Shown: positions 1 through 12,366, counted from the first letter of the stretch. The stretch is 64,000 nt of DNA from Onchidella celtica (GCA_963931925.1 OZ007572.1:26805191-26869190), one strand, 5' to 3'. Made by a program: numbers and translations. Notes: generated by a model not told the origin, from the letters alone.

Positions 1-263
1 TGCATAATATTTTGTGTCACACGTAGCCTTTTCTTACATATGATGTTTCAATGCACTGAACGTTCTGAACAAATCTTTTGTGATTTTCCTAACTCTCCAT
101 TGTAGAATCTCCGCCGGTGTCATTTGATTAATACGTCTCAGGCAATACAATTTTTTAAGCTCATGTTTTGTGTTTTTCTCACACTTGACTTTTTATTTAT
201 CCTAAAAAATCCTGCTTATTATAAAGTTCCATTATAGGAACAGTTATACCAAAACCAGTATCC

Positions 264-480
264 TAAGGCTGGCGTCAGACAGAGAAAGTTGCTGTCATCG
301 GCCGCACGCCATTCGTTATTTTAGAAGACTTAATGTCAATGAACACATTTATTTACAGCAAAGGAAAGCAGTCATACAGAGAAAAGAACATCGGCTCGTC
401 GCATGGCGCTGGTTACAAGTGCGTAATGAGTGGCGAGTGACATGTGACGAACAACTGTCTCTGTGTGACGCCTGCCTTAA
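264..480. mobile_element. Small TIR element (MITE), PIF/Harbinger-like by flank
   Basis: Imperfect inverted repeats of about 25 bp lie at 267-291 (GGCTGGCGTCAGACAGAG...) and 453-477. A TAA triplet abuts each end, as in 3-bp TWA duplications of PIF/Harbinger elements. The interior has no ORF. The superfamily call rests only on the flank and is weak. Confidence 0.5.
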
Positions 481-599
481 CAGTTACTGAGCCACTATCA
501 TATTGAAATATAATATTGTATGTCCTTTCGAGAGGGAATTGCGAAGTGCGGAATTTCAAATATTAACACCTATCATCATCAATGGCATGTCTCAAAGTA

Positions 600-860
600 T
601 ATAAAACACTTCCATCTTCCTCTAGGCGTGATGGCGGGAGATTGGGAGGGGCCTCACAGCTAAGATAGCCTATCGCCTCTCATCATCTAAATCCAGTCCT
701 GACTACAAACAAATTATAATGTTAAGTTTTTTCAAAGCCTTATAATGACAACAGGCTTGTTGATTATTCATAATAAAGCAGGGAAGCATTCTTCATAAGT
801 GCACTATAACAGGCATTTTCCGTCTAGATAACCCATCTTTACCTACTGTTGAGCAAGCTG
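600..860. repeat. Dispersed repeat, diverged copy of 12490-12665
   Basis: The stretch around 710-850 aligns by eye with 12490-12665 in the same orientation. Shared features are an AATTAT start, a CAAGCCTTAT-like core, a TGTTGA-TATTC segment and an ACCCATCT-ac-GAGC/TGTTGA end. It is non-coding and the family is unknown. The rest of 1-1300 holds nothing else I can support. Confidence 0.4.
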
Positions 861-1330
861 CCCCCTAAAAAGTGAGAGAGGTGAGAATACTAATAGGCGA
901 GATACTGTAAAGATTAACCACGTCTGTTCGTGAGTGGTACGGAAGTTAGCGAAAGCGGATCTCTGGTGTGTAGTTTGAATTTGAGTTTGAAGAAAGCACA
1001 TCGACACGATAACGGTCATAATTATTATACGAAATATTTTACGTGTATTTTGGGTTGGAAACAAAATGTTGAGATTTTTCGGGCGGGATCCTTGGGATTT
1101 AAAAAAAAATCTTCACCGGCAACGCTGGTAGTTTCGCTCTCCCAAATGATTCTTTGAGACCCAGGGTTTGTCCTCTGATGTTCAGCAACAGGGCGAATCA
1201 TGACCAGAAGTGGCAGAAGATTGGTGAATAGCCGGGAGAACAAAGAGCGTTGGGACCAATGGGAAAAAATGCTACAGAGCCAAAATGACAAAATGTTCCT
1301 AGGATTCACTGAACAAAGGGGGGGGGGGGG

Positions 1331-1735
1331 ATGGGGGTGAATGATGAATCCACCGGTAAAGTTCCAGTTTCATCTAGGCCTGTCCAAAGGGCTACAACTT
1401 CAGGCCAGCGAGTGGACTTTGCATGTGTACGTGACAGGAAGTTCATCGCACGGAGAAGGATGAAGATCCACAGGACGAATATGAGTTGTGCCAACCAGCA
1501 CCCAACTCAACATCAGCGCTCTGCTTGTGCAGATAAGTTACAGGAAACCGCAGCCAGGACAAGCTCTAACAGTAATGAGGGAATCCCAGTTGATGACTCA
1601 AGATCAATTCAGGAAACTCCACGAAGGAGTGACGTCCGGAAATCTGCATCTCGATAGCTGGTGCTAACGAAGCATGGGAACAACTGGGCACCATCACCAT
1701 CGAGAAGTTGAAGAAAGAATTGAAAATGAATAAAC
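1331..1735 (+). pseudogene. Degenerate transposon-type ORF with a Cys/His motif
   Basis: An open frame at 1331-1657 (108 codons) contains CVRDRKFIARRRMKIHRTNMSC. This resembles the Cys/His knuckle with a following MKIH segment seen in many invertebrate retroelement proteins, but the expected C-x2-C pair is reduced to one cysteine. After a stop at 1655-1657, a Lys/Glu-rich stretch (EQLGTITIEKLKKELKMNK) follows. No complete domain is visible. It may be a LINE remnant, and chance similarity is possible. Confidence 0.25.
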
Positions 1736-2328
1736 TCGACCACCGATCCCGGCGTGTGGTTCAAGGTAAGAGGGCAAGTTGGGGGTGTCAGATCTATTAC
1801 TATACTGAAGATGAACGAATATATTTAGTCCTTCCCTCTCTTTTTCTCAGAAAATATGCTGAGGATACAAGGCCGTGGGGGGGGGGGGGGGAGGGAGGAG
1901 GGGGAGACTTCCGAAAGTGTCTCATGCCAGTATTGCCATTACATCTTTTAATGTACTCACCTGTTATTCACTGAACCGTACGTTAGCTATATAAAAAAAA
2001 ACACAAACATCCCTATAGAGAACTAATTCCCCGCGGAAGGGACTCCGTCCCCCTGTGGCCTCTAGCGCATGGCCTCTCACGAAGTCGCGTCCTTCTGGAT
2101 CTGTATATCCCCGCAGTTTAGAATTTTCAATACTGTAAGAAAATGTGGCCTTGATACGCATTCGGAAGTTCTCTCGAAATTGCTCCATAATTATGTCTTG
2201 ATCACCCAGTCTTAAACCTATCCCAAACACTACCACTCACACTTTTAAATACATAAAACAAAGGCCGACGGTTAGGGACAAGAAAAGGGTTACTGATGCG
2301 TTTAGGGTTTATTGTCTGGGTGGTCGAG

Positions 2329-2797
2329 ATATCGATGGTGTTGTGCTCTAACCGTGTAACTGGAAAAAATTGACCAACTCATTTTTTTAGCTAAAAATAG
2401 TCACCACGCCTTTCCGGGTGTTCCCTATTTAAATGGGAAGTCTACACGCACTATAAATAGCAAAATTGAGCTTTGAAGCCTTCAATAGAACAATTCTAAC
2501 CTTGTATGTGGCTGTTCTAATCGTGTAACTGATTTCTGTGGCGGAATTTTGTCGTGCCCGACAATACTTTGTGTGATACCCGCGTAACAGGATTAACCGG
2601 CTTAAAGACCTACATTTAAAAAAAAAAAAAATTATTACGACAGAAAGACACGTTTTGTTTGATTAATTATTAATTAATACGACCAAAAAGATCATAGTCC
2701 TGTATAAAAAAAAAAACTCGCAAAAAGATGTTTTTTTCGTCTCCTGGAAAACAATCCCAAAACCAGTTACACGGTTAGAGTACAACACCATCGATAT
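2329..2797. mobile_element. MITE with 32-35 bp terminal inverted repeats and TA flank
   Basis: Terminal inverted repeats lie at 2329-2363 and 2763-2797 and match except for one or two bases (outer sequence TCGATGGTGTTG; inner end CCGTGTAACTGG). TA dinucleotides flank both ends, as for Tc1/mariner-type insertions. The interior is AT-rich without an ORF. It repeats the inner TIR motif TCTAAYCGTGTAACTG once more near 2515. It is a non-autonomous element of about 469 bp. Confidence 0.7.
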
Positions 2798-2799
2798 AC

Positions 2800-5395
2800 A
2801 GAATTCTTTCCTAGAAAAGTAAACAATTTACTTTAAAGCGGTTCTCTCCATGCTAGGACAAGTTGAAGTTGTTGCTGCTAAAATCCGAATCATCGTTGGC
2901 TTTACAATCCAATTGATTCATGTGTGTCTCATCCTCGGCCCCGGTCGTTTTTGAAATCCCCATGAAGTCTATTTGCGCCTATGTACCCAAAAATACTCAC
3001 ACAGGTGTTTTTTTAATTACCAACCTGTGACCATTTGTTGTGGCCAATGAGTTAAACCTAATCTTTGCCCTGACCCTGAAGTTTTCACTAGAAGAACGGA
3101 TTACCGAATCCGATTACCACCAGAGACACAACGAAGCCTTTACACAACAAAACGTTTGAAAAAGACAAGACTGGGCAAAGATAATAATTATGTCCGTGTG
3201 GATCTGACCAAATCGTGCTTAAGGTGAAAGACCAAATTCTTGAGAAACTTCTCCGAAGGGGAAAACATTTTCCATGGAAACGGAGATTTGTTTATAATCT
3301 GAAGGATTAGCCTTTTTTTTTTTCTACATTTACTTAAAATATTTTGCTTGAAATCGTCTTGGAATATTTTATTTTGATTTTTAAAGAGGTATGAAAATTT
3401 CACTTTCAATCCGTTTTGTCAGATCCGCACACATAATATTGTTCCCTTAGAATGACAAGGTTCTGTCCCCACTTTTTGGCTGAACTGAGTTATAAACCAC
3501 ATACTCCTACTTCCACAGGCCTTCTCCACTATGTATCAAAGTATCAAGTGGTTTCAGAGCGTAATTTGTAAGGATAACTAAAACGAAAATATGTCGTATC
3601 TCTAAAAGCTATGAGCACACAAAACTTCAATCACAAATTTCTCAAAAGCTGATGGAAGGGAAGTCGAGTCCTGGCTTTCCAAGGGGACGATGTGTAATTA
3701 AGCTCGAAAGAAATATTTTACTTACCCTATCCACAGTTCCAACCTGTTACTACGTCCGTTCCTGGCCGCCAATCCTGACCGTAAAAAATTATCTCAGCTC
3801 AAGATAATCGCATATTATGGTAATGCTCCCCACAAAAATTGATGGCCCGGACAGGAACTCCATAAAGGATAATCAACAGTACGTCGTAGAGATGCAAGAT
3901 TGAAATAACACCTCCTTATTGGCGACATTTTGTGCGATCTAACTAGATCTACATTTATTGTGGTGGAAGACGAAACTCTCCAAGCAAGTACAGCAAACAA
4001 GAGTGATCAGAAATCTCACATGAGTACAGTCGTTTAGGGCAGGACTCATAATGAATAACTGAAACAAACAAAAAAGAAACATTTATCAATACTGTAAGAC
4101 TGCATATTTTGTTGATCCAACAGCTCAAAAGGTAGGCCTTATAATACATAAGGAAAACTACATTATTATTTATTGAAACGATAAGACCGCAGTTTGTTGA
4201 CAATTGGCGCATTTATAATTATGTGCTCGTGATTTGTTCAGACTGTATGGTTCCTTGATCAAGCAGCCCATTAGCGATGGGCCTCTTAATACAGGTACAT
4301 TGTTTTATAAATGAAAACCAGACATTTATCGAAAGACAGCGGCTTGTTGATCAAATAGCTCATTTATGTGGACCACATTAATTAAATAAAAGCTAGGCAT
4401 TTATCAAAACTATAAGATTGCAGTATATTGATCAAACATGCACTAATTTTACTTACGCCACTAATACAAAAAAATATACTGCTCCACCCAGATTCCCGCA
4501 CCACCAGCACAGTCATCCCTGTTCGTTGTCACGACCATCTGGGCCAGTTTGATGTACGATAAAAACAATTGTGTAATACGCCTCTGAACTGGTCGAGTTC
4601 GGTGTGCTCGACAAAAAAAAAATGGCTATAAAAATAAGTGAGATTCTGGAAAGAATGTTGTTACAAGTAAGTACGTTCGCCTAAATTTTTTTTGCGCTTG
4701 GGGTAAGTATTTTCAAGCCTTCTGTGACTCCAGAGCCAAAAGAACTCCTCCCGAAATACTCCTAACAACAGCCTTAATTAATTATTCTTGCAGATTTTCT
4801 TTTTGCTTTCCTCCTGTTTTTTGCGTTGAAAAGGTAGGGGGCAGGGTTAGGAATTCGATAAGATTTAGGGTTGAGGATAAGGACGAGATTAGGGATATGT
4901 AGGTATGTATACGTACGCGCCCCTAGCCAGCGCAAAACGCTTGGGGGGCGTACGCACTTATTTATAACAGCCTTATGGAAAAACTGTACGTTATTAGGTT
5001 AGCACAGACGAGAGAGATAATTGCAACGAAGGCGTTGTCGATTGGTCACATGTGACTGGACTTCAGATAATATGACATAATTCCTTCACAGATCCGCCGG
5101 TTATGACATCGCACAGACATCGGTTTAATATAAGGAACCTGCGCCCCCCCCCCACCCCCCCCCCCCCACCACACACTAATCTTACCAATCGCAAGGATAT
5201 CCTATACTTTTTTGACGTATGGATACTGGCTGGGTATCACTCATGACGGACGGCTTATCTGGAGAACGTTCACTCGCTAAGGCACTTGTTGTGAACTGTA
5301 CACTTAAATAAACAATATCAGTGTTATGAGCTCTTCATGGTGGAAACTGAAAAGAAAAAGAAAATTATTGACAATACTTATATTTCCGGTAGCTT
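2800..5395. other. No gene seen
   Basis: AT-rich sequence with only short, compositionally random ORFs. It has a C-rich tract at 5145-5170. The segment around 5095-5150 vaguely resembles 58955-59010 (gacatcg...ggaacc), perhaps a weak dispersed repeat. Confidence 0.5.
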
Positions 5396-5403
5396 CACTA
5401 GAT

Positions 5404-5934
5404 CAGTGTTTCTCAACCATTTTTACCATACGCTCCGTTTCAAGTAAGAAAAAGAAAAACTGCCTGCGCCCCCTATGATCGGAATAAGTTGATATACATA
5501 CAGTAGATACAAACAGATTTTAAAAGTGTTTCATCAGAGTTGTGCATCTGTTAAGCTCGATGTTTTAATCCGAGCCAAACGAGGAAACCACCAAGACGAC
5601 ATAAACAAACTACAGTTTGTCTATACCAAGGTCACCCAACTACGGCCCGCGAGCCGGATCCGGTCCGCGACGTCAGTTCATCCGGCCCGCCATGGTACTT
5701 GATTTTGTTTGATAAAACCAGGGATATCTAGAGCTAGAGGATGGATAGATTGCTTATACGGCCCGCGCTTGTAAGTATGTCAGTTATCCGGCCCTCTGTG
5801 AAGAAAGTTTGGTGACACCTGGTCTATACAATTACCTTAATAAAATCCCGGCGCCACATTCTGAAGTCTCAAGCACCACCAAATATTGCCAAGCTGCGCC
5901 AAAATATTGCCACGCCGCACCTTGAGAAACATTG
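5404..5934. mobile_element. hAT-like non-autonomous element, host of a nested insertion
   Basis: The left end is CAGTGTTTCTCAACC at 5404 and the right end is its imperfect complement CCTTGAGAAACATTG, ending at 5934. Flanking octamers CACTAGAT (5396-5403) and CACCAGAT (5935-5942) match at 7 of 8 positions, as expected for an old 8-bp hAT duplication. CAGTGTTTCTCAACC-type ends are familiar from hAT elements. A related copy starts at 37535 in ALDH5A1 intron 6. It has no coding capacity. Confidence 0.75.
5627..5821. mobile_element. Second hAT-like MITE nested in the first
   Basis: A 195-bp insert with ends CAAGGTCACCCAACTACGG and, on the other strand, CAGGTGTCACCAAACTTTC. It is flanked by a perfect 8-bp duplication GTCTATAC (5619-5626 and 5822-5829). 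The related copy near 37535-37830 lacks this insert and reads through the site with GTTTATCTATGC. That copy shows the pre-insertion state. Confidence 0.8.
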
Positions 5935-6054
5935 CACCAGATCATGGGGTCCTCAGAAAAGTTTTGTCACTGTCTCATAATAGTGATGGGAACTCTCTTC
6001 AAAGGCTTTTTTTAGGGGTTAGCAAGTTACAATCGTTCGGAACAGAATCAGGCA

Positions 6055-6360
6055 AGTCGTTGGGCCCCTACGAAGACCTGTTGACCTTGGTCAAGAGACG
6101 CAAGCTCAAATGGTATGGTCATGTCATGAGATCATCAGGGCTTGCCAAGACATTCCTGCAGGGCACAGTCAGTGCAAGGAGGGAGAAGGAGAGCCAGACA
6201 GAGGAAGAAATGGGAGGACAATATCCCAGAATGGACGGGCTTGAGGTTGAACGATACAATCAGGAGGTCAGAAAACCGAGAGGAATTGGAGGGTGCTGTT
6301 TGCCAGATCATCTGTGGTGCCCCAAACGGTCCACAAGACTTCGGGATAGAGAGGGAGACA
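6055..6360 (+). pseudogene. LINE reverse-transcriptase C-terminal relic, frameshifted
   Basis: The + strand encodes GPYEDLLTLVKRRKLKWYGHV...SSGLAKTFLQGTV in one frame and, after a shift near 6165-6180, GGRRRARQRKKWEDNIPEW in another. The order KRRKLKWYGHV, then LQGTV, then GRRRGRQRKRWEDNI-EW is the recognisable tail of an invertebrate non-LTR polyprotein after the RT domain. No RT core remains, so this is a dead fragment. Confidence 0.65.
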
Positions 6361-6399
6361 GAGAGAAGCTACAATATCGGCCCATGGGTAAGATCTGGA

Positions 6400-8469
6400 T
6401 CGGGAACGGACTTTGACCGGCCTGTGGGCAGATATTGGGATACCTGTTCGGCGAAGTAGCCTCGGAAGTGAAAACAAGGACGCTTCACATTTTCGTGATT
6501 CTGACTGGCTTACAAACTTGACATTTCTTGTGGCATCCTTGGTTAAGCAAATATGATTTTTATTATTTTTTTGCATTCGTTATATTCGCTGATTTAAGGT
6601 GAAATATAGCTATAAGTATTTAAATGCATTATTCCCAATTCTTTTATGGCATTCATCTGGCCGACTGCCCACTCAGTAATACGCGATCCGGCCCGTAGAG
6701 GCAAAAAAAAAAAAAAGGGTCTAATTCATCTATAAAACCCTAATGGGTCTCATCTTTGCTCCATTGAAAGCAGGTGATAGTGATCATAATGAGAGCTGGA
6801 GGCTATGGAGTCTCCAGGGCACTGGACAATCATTTTTGGGTACATGAATTAGTGATGCCTTCATTCTTTTTGTGGTTTAAGAACTAACATTTTCATTGCA
6901 TTCAGCAACATTATTTTTCCCTTTGGTCTGGCTCTGGAAGAAAAGAGGGGGGAAATCTGCGCTTTTAATTTGTACTGTATTTTGCCATATTGTGCCACTG
7001 ATACTAACTGTTTTGCTAAGGTGTGTGGCATATGGAGGGTGTATGTGTAAATTGGTATCATTCCCATGACGAGTTAATATGATAATAGCTTGCGTTCAAA
7101 ACAATTAACACACGAATTCTCCATCCAATCAGTCTGGTGTGCTTTTCTTATAAAAGGTTAAGTTTTTATGGATACTTGATGCCCTTTTGCAAAAGTGCAT
7201 CATCATGATTGCCATCATGTCATGATGTACTTGTTCTCTTGTGTTATTGCTCTTTTTTCCTTGTTAACTAGCTTAATTGCACAGCCATCTCACTTAGACC
7301 GTTGACCATTATTATCGCTATTACCCTTCTTAAAGCTCGTATTTCAAAAATTCAAACACTGTCGCTAGTTTCACATTTTCAAAGGCATTTTTGCTTGAGA
7401 ATTTCACCGTTCAAAGGAAATTAGACTGCCTACTGCCAGTTTTTATTCATCGACATAACAGATAGACCTGTCTGTGTGTGGGAAACCTTAATGCAAGTGC
7501 AATCTGTTCGATTTAGAACTACCAAATGTGGCCATCAACGTTTTATGAGATGAGGAAGGTCAAAACAAACATCGATTCGCTCATTAGTGTAGCATGTTTG
7601 TTTGCTTGTCTGTTTGTTTGTGTCTGTCCTTTATACAAGCACAAAAAAGAAATAATGTAACGTGATGCTATCAAAACAGAAGGTTTGTTTGTGGAACGAA
7701 GTGCTTTGTCCATTAATGTGCTCGGAATCTTCAACAAAGCTGCTCTTGTCAAGCGTTTCGTTAGAGCATTTTGCGAATTTACATTTTTATGTGTTTGTTT
7801 TATGCACAACGTGCCATTTCGTGCGTTTTATTGATGAAGATTGAAAGTAAAGAGGTTACAGAAGCTGAATTGTCAATGTTATGGTAAGATAGTACAGCTA
7901 TCTACTTGTTTTGTTGTTTTTTTCTGCTCTTGTTTTTTTTTTAAATGTCACTGTGTCCCCAAATAAACGGGTAAGTTCCGGCAGATTTACAATTGCACCT
8001 AGAAAAAGTGAAGAACATCAGCAATCTTGACGGGCAACGCCAGGACCTTTAGCTGGTTTGCATTTTAATCCTCTATGTCAGTCTTATATTTTGAGTTATG
8101 ATCCTACATAGAAATGCAGTGATGTGAGAGATTTACAAAGATTATAATTTCATCTTGAATATACGGAAGTTTCTTTCACTTCTATGGCCCATAGCGCACT
8201 GAGTCTAGTCTGATTTGCCTCGGTTTTGTGCACAAGAGTGTTAAATGGGACCGTGCACACTAGAGAGATTGAAAGAAGGTTGTCTCTCGGGTTGATTCAA
8301 ACGAAATTCAAGTCTGAGTCAAAACGGAAGCAAAACAATCTTCACTCAGTGCCGTATTGGTTACTGTAAACATGTATTTTATCTATATTAATTTTTGTCG
8401 TTGTTCGCATTTACCACTCTTGTGTTGTTGCTTGAGCGCCACTTTTAGAACAATCATGTATTTTATAAA
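6400..8469. other. No gene seen
   Basis: Ordinary AT-rich intergenic sequence. No ORF over 90 codons has recognisable content and no repeat ends were identified. Confidence 0.45.
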
Positions 8470-8668
8470 AAGCTGTGTTTTCATGTGCACGGAAATGAAA
8501 ACGTCAAACGTCCGTTAAGTACTAAAGAGAAAAAGGGCTTCGATGTTTATGCACGTAAAAGGCGTTTCCGGACACGTGTAATCATTTTTTGTATTTCACT
8601 GTCTTCTGGAAGGCTTTTTGACGTTTGCATTACCTTTTCCCATTTCCGTACACATGAAAATCCAGCTT
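8470..8668. mobile_element. MITE of the AAGCTG family, copy 1
   Basis: It starts AAGCTGTGTTTTCATGTG and ends with the near-perfect complement CATGAAAATCCAGCTT, giving TIRs of about 28 bp. Related copies lie at 55185-55353 and 59955-60045. It is non-coding; the 61-codon ORF across it runs into the TIR and is not a gene. Confidence 0.7.
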
Positions 8669-8689
8669 AAGTCAGATTTATTGAAGTGC

Positions 8690-8866
8690 GCATCAGCTGT
8701 ATGGAACTCCTTACCACCAAATATTCGAAACATAGAAAGCGAGGCACTTTTTAGATCTGAAATGAACACCTGCCTCTTCCACTTTGATGTATAGTCTGAT
8801 ATGTATTGGTGTTTGTGTGTGGGTTTGTGTGTGTGTGTGTGTGTGTGTGAAGGTGAGAGAGAGGGG

Positions 8867-8898
<32 letters not shown>

Positions 8899-9060
8899 AG
8901 AGGGAGAGATAGTGTTTGTGTGTATGTGTGCCTTTGTGTGTGTGGTCAGTTGTTAGGAATGAGATTTGTTCTGTTTTTGCATATATTGTAAAGCGCATAG
9001 AGCATCTCTGGATATGCGCTATATAAATGAACTTTATTATTATTATTATTATTATTTTTG
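8690..9060 (+). pseudogene. Extremely 5'-truncated LINE: last 34 codons plus 3' tail
   Basis: 8690-8794 encodes ASAVWNSLPPNIRNIESEAL... to a TAG. The WNSLP-IRN pattern is typical of the last residues of CR1/L2-like or related LINE proteins. The 3' part holds GT and GA microsatellites, then a stem AGCGCATA-loop-TATGCGCT (8992-9020), ATAAATG and an (ATT)n tail to 9060. The same tail type occurs on the minus strand at 16098 and 19018. Confidence 0.65.
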
Positions 9061-9585
9061 TTATTATTGAGAGTAAATTCTTTATATTAAAACTAAAGAT
9101 CCAGTTTTTGGTCGTATAAGACTCCAAACAGAGGCCGAGAAGAAAACAATAGCACATAAATATCGTACAAGTATTACTGCATATTCCTTTCAGTGCCCAT
9201 GGCAACATCACTTTCTCACACCTCCGAGCCATCGTTAAGTATCCCTCAAAATAGAAATGTCAGCAGTATCTGCCCAACTAGGTCGTCACTTTGGTTAATT
9301 AACAAAGAGCAATGACAATACATGTAATGCTTAGCTGAAATGCTTTGATTACTCTAAATCAATCTGAAAGATGACATTGGGCGTCCAGTGTGCCCTTCAC
9401 CTATAGCGTGATACTCTGCGACGACGTGCTGATATTAAGTGGATTAACAGGCAGCAGATGGCAGGAGCTACTTGAATTTGATAGCGTGACAATCCCCTTG
9501 CACCAATCCCCAAGACATTTCGCTAATTGCAATCTTGGTTATTCCTATGTACTTAAATAGGCCCTCATATGAGAAAAATGACTTT
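9061..9585. other. No gene seen
   Basis: AT-rich spacer between a LINE 3' end and a SINE. No feature is supported. Confidence 0.4.
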
Positions 9586-9866
9586 GGGGGGCACGTTGGT
9601 CAAGAGGCGAGGTGCTCGCCTCTCATACCGAAGGTACCAGGTTCGATCCCCGGTCGGTGCAGGCATGTTGGAATTATTTTGGGGGGAAAATTCCTGCCCC
9701 TGATATTATGGTAGGTAGGATCGAGCACCTAGTCTTCTCGGATAAGAAACTAATCCCTACCACAAAAACACACAGAAAGAAGAACAAGAAAAATGAAAGC
9801 AAGAAAAGTGATTTGTAAATGCCAATAGCAGCGAAACCTCCTAAACTAAAGAGCTAAAACAAGAAA
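9586..9866 (+). mobile_element. tRNA-derived SINE, copy 1 (internally deleted)
   Basis: The head has a tRNA-like pol III promoter: an A-box-like TTGGTCAAGAGGCGAGG and a B box GGTTCGATCCC at 9640-9650. The body has the family signature GGTAGGTAGGATCGAGCAC-CTAGTCTTCTCGGATAAG. The segment of about 100 bp present in copies 2 and 3 (AAAAACTCGGA...GGGCA) is missing. The shared tail AGAAAAGTGA-GTAAATGCCAA follows. The head resembles tRNA-Glu/Asp. Confidence 0.85.
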
Positions 9867-11150
9867 AACGACTCTCTACAGCCCACTGGTGCATTGTCTA
9901 TTTGGAACGATTCGTCGCTGTAGAACCAGATTAATATGTTTATGTCCAAAAGTGCTGTTTTGAGAAAACTCAGTTTAAGCATTTTGAGGAGTAGCAGTCA
10001 CTCCATAAAACTGCAATAAATCTGTGTTTTGAAATAAGAAAAGAGTTTTTTATTCTTTTTAGTAGACCATGCCAGACTACTATTGACATCATAATTCATC
10101 GCATATTTTTTAAGTCAGAAATTTCAGTTTTGCAACAACTGATCAAAAAAAAAAAAAAAAAAAAAGAACATGAGAATCCCTGTTAAATAATAATTTTTAA
10201 AATGTGCCCATGTGGATTTAAGTGGACTTAAACTTTTTTTGATCAAGTAAAGACAATATGAGAAAGAACATTAAATATCAGTTAAAAGAAACAAAGATAT
10301 CTAAGATTATATTAGAAAATGATTATGTCCAGATTCATGTGAGTCAGATATTTTAACGTCTCTCTGCGTTTTTATAAATAAAATCATTCAGTGTTTTCTC
10401 GGACATATCATTGTTCGACCATTGTGATCCCGTTAGAACTATGATGCTTGGGGACCTAATCTGTTACGGAACCAGATCTACACGTAGAAAAATACCCATA
10501 TATATCCATATATGAAATAAATCATTTTTTGAAACAAAAGTGGACATAATCATTTCGGGTTCTCAAACAACGAATTCTATTTTCGATTACACCCAAGGAA
10601 TCGTGTAGCATTCAGACTTGAATACGTACTATTATCGAATAATAATAATTGAGACGAATAAAAAATGCTCTCAGCTTAATGAGAAATGGCAGGCAATATA
10701 AGGTCAAATATAAGATTATATAGACAAGAGCTGTGTTTTTATTGCAACATTTCCCTTTTGGAACTTTTGGGAATTTTACTGTTAGAAAACCAGTAAATCT
10801 TAGATACATAATACAGGGCGCTTCTTTTCTACCGGTCGTATTTTTATTCAAAACAATATCAAAATCAATGGAAGCATCCATACAGGGAACAATTTGAAAA
10901 GTGAGCTGAGGATATTAAGAATTACATGTGAACTAAATAAAATGAAGGTACTGTTTGCAGCGAAAAACGTACGTAATTAAGAACGAAAGCGTTGAAAAGT
11001 TAACACAGAGTTGTGAATTAAAAAGAATTTATAAAGTAACACTGTTTCACACTTCCGTTACTACAAATCCTGACACTTTACAGAGTCTGAACTAATTGTG
11101 AGAGCTTTCGCGTTCAAATCAAACAAACAAGGCTCCGAATTTTAAGCTGG
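9867..11150. other. No gene seen
   Basis: Strongly AT-rich sequence with a poly-A run at about 10146-10166. No convincing ORF. Confidence 0.45.
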
Positions 11151-11184
11151 TGACGCACTGGATCGAGTCTGTTTTGCGACTGTT

Positions 11185-11300
11185 TTGTATTTGTATACTT
11201 CTTTAATCCCATTTGGGAAATTTGTCTTTGTGCCATTCCAGCCCAGTTACAACTGGAGCAGGTACGTCGTCGCCACAAATGCAGCGCCGGTCGGCCGTTG
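11185..11300 (-). repeat. Dispersed repeat resembling a LINE 3' end
   Basis: Read on the minus strand it ends CAAATTTCCCAAATGGGATT-AAAGAAGTATACAAA. This is the short stem plus AAAGAAGTAT layout seen at 3' ends of L2/CR1/Rex1-like retroelements. A second copy lies on the + strand at about 38122-38260, just after a SINE. No coding sequence remains in either copy. Confidence 0.55.
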
Positions 11301-11739
11301 TTGTTGTTGTTTTTTTTTGGCGGGGCGGGGGGGGGGGGGAGAGATGAGGGAGGGAGGGGAGGGAATGGTAGGGACTAAGTGTGCAAGATCTCTCTTTCCT
11401 CTATCTGACTCAGGACAGTTTTGACATGCCCGAACCAGTGAAACAGACTCGTTTCAGTTTCGCCAGTGTCATAGGTCCCGTTTAACACCATAGTTCACAT
11501 TTCACTCTGAAATCAAGACAAAACAGGCCTGAATCAATGTGTGACAAGCTTTAGGATGTGCCCAACAATGAGAAGATCTGCATTGCAAAATTTAATACTA
11601 GCTATATTTTAAAATCTGCATTTGAAGGCAGGTTATTTCGCCCTAATAAGAAGTGAAAAGGGGTCACACTAAGCTCGGAACGTCACAGCCAAGTTGCTGC
11701 CAGCAAAATATACACCCAAAAATATAATGGCAGAAGCTG

Positions 11740-12080
11740 ACTGTGTCTGACCGGGCTGAGTATGATAGGGTCTTCCCGGGTTTACTAAGATTACAAAACA
11801 TAGGAAATTATGGTGTGCACTTCTTATCTGCCAGCAGCAGACTGTGTCGTTCCGGGCTTAGTATGATAGGGCCTTCCCAGATTTACTATCAAATTAAGCT
11901 TATAGGAAATTATGATGTACACTTTTTCTTGTTTGCCAGCAGCAGACTGTGTCGTTCCGGGCTTAGTATGATAGGGCCTTCCCAGATTTACTATCAAATT
12001 AAGCTTGTAGGAAATTATGATGTACACTTTTTCTTGTCTGCCCGCAGCTGACTGTGTCGATCCGGGCTTAGTATGATGCC
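11740..12080. repeat. Tandem repeat, about 105 bp period, three full units
   Basis: ACTGTGTC begins units at 11740, 11841, 11945 and 12051, so the period drifts from 101 to 106 bp. Units 2 and 3 are almost identical (GGGCTTAGTATGATAGGGCC...CAAATTAAGCTTRTAGG); unit 1 is more diverged. ORFs on both strands are by-products of the repetition. Confidence 0.8.
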
Positions 12081-12366
12081 CCCTTAATGCCCGCAGGAAA
12101 GCTGGTAACCGACAAAGTACAGCGGGCATGGCATGATACGTAACTGTTGTTATAATATCATATAATGCATAAAAGAAAGGAAAAACATCATTCTTGTCTG
12201 ACAGTTACCGTATCTGAAAAACAAAACAAATTTTGGGGGGTTGAAATTGTCAGGAAAATATCGTTGGTGTCTGCTTTCTTAATATCTATTGGACATGGCC
12301 GATAAAGTAGACTTGTTGTAAGTCGTTCCGTGTGAGAGTTGGGAAGTCTTTCTAAATCTTGCATGC

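Noticed and set aside
8711..9232. 173-codon minus-strand ORF
   Set aside because: It runs antisense through a LINE 3' end and GT/GA microsatellites; the SLSLSL and THTH runs are repeat translations.
9586..9667. tRNA gene
   Set aside because: The tRNA-like segment continues into a SINE body shared by four other loci; it is a SINE head rather than a tRNA gene.
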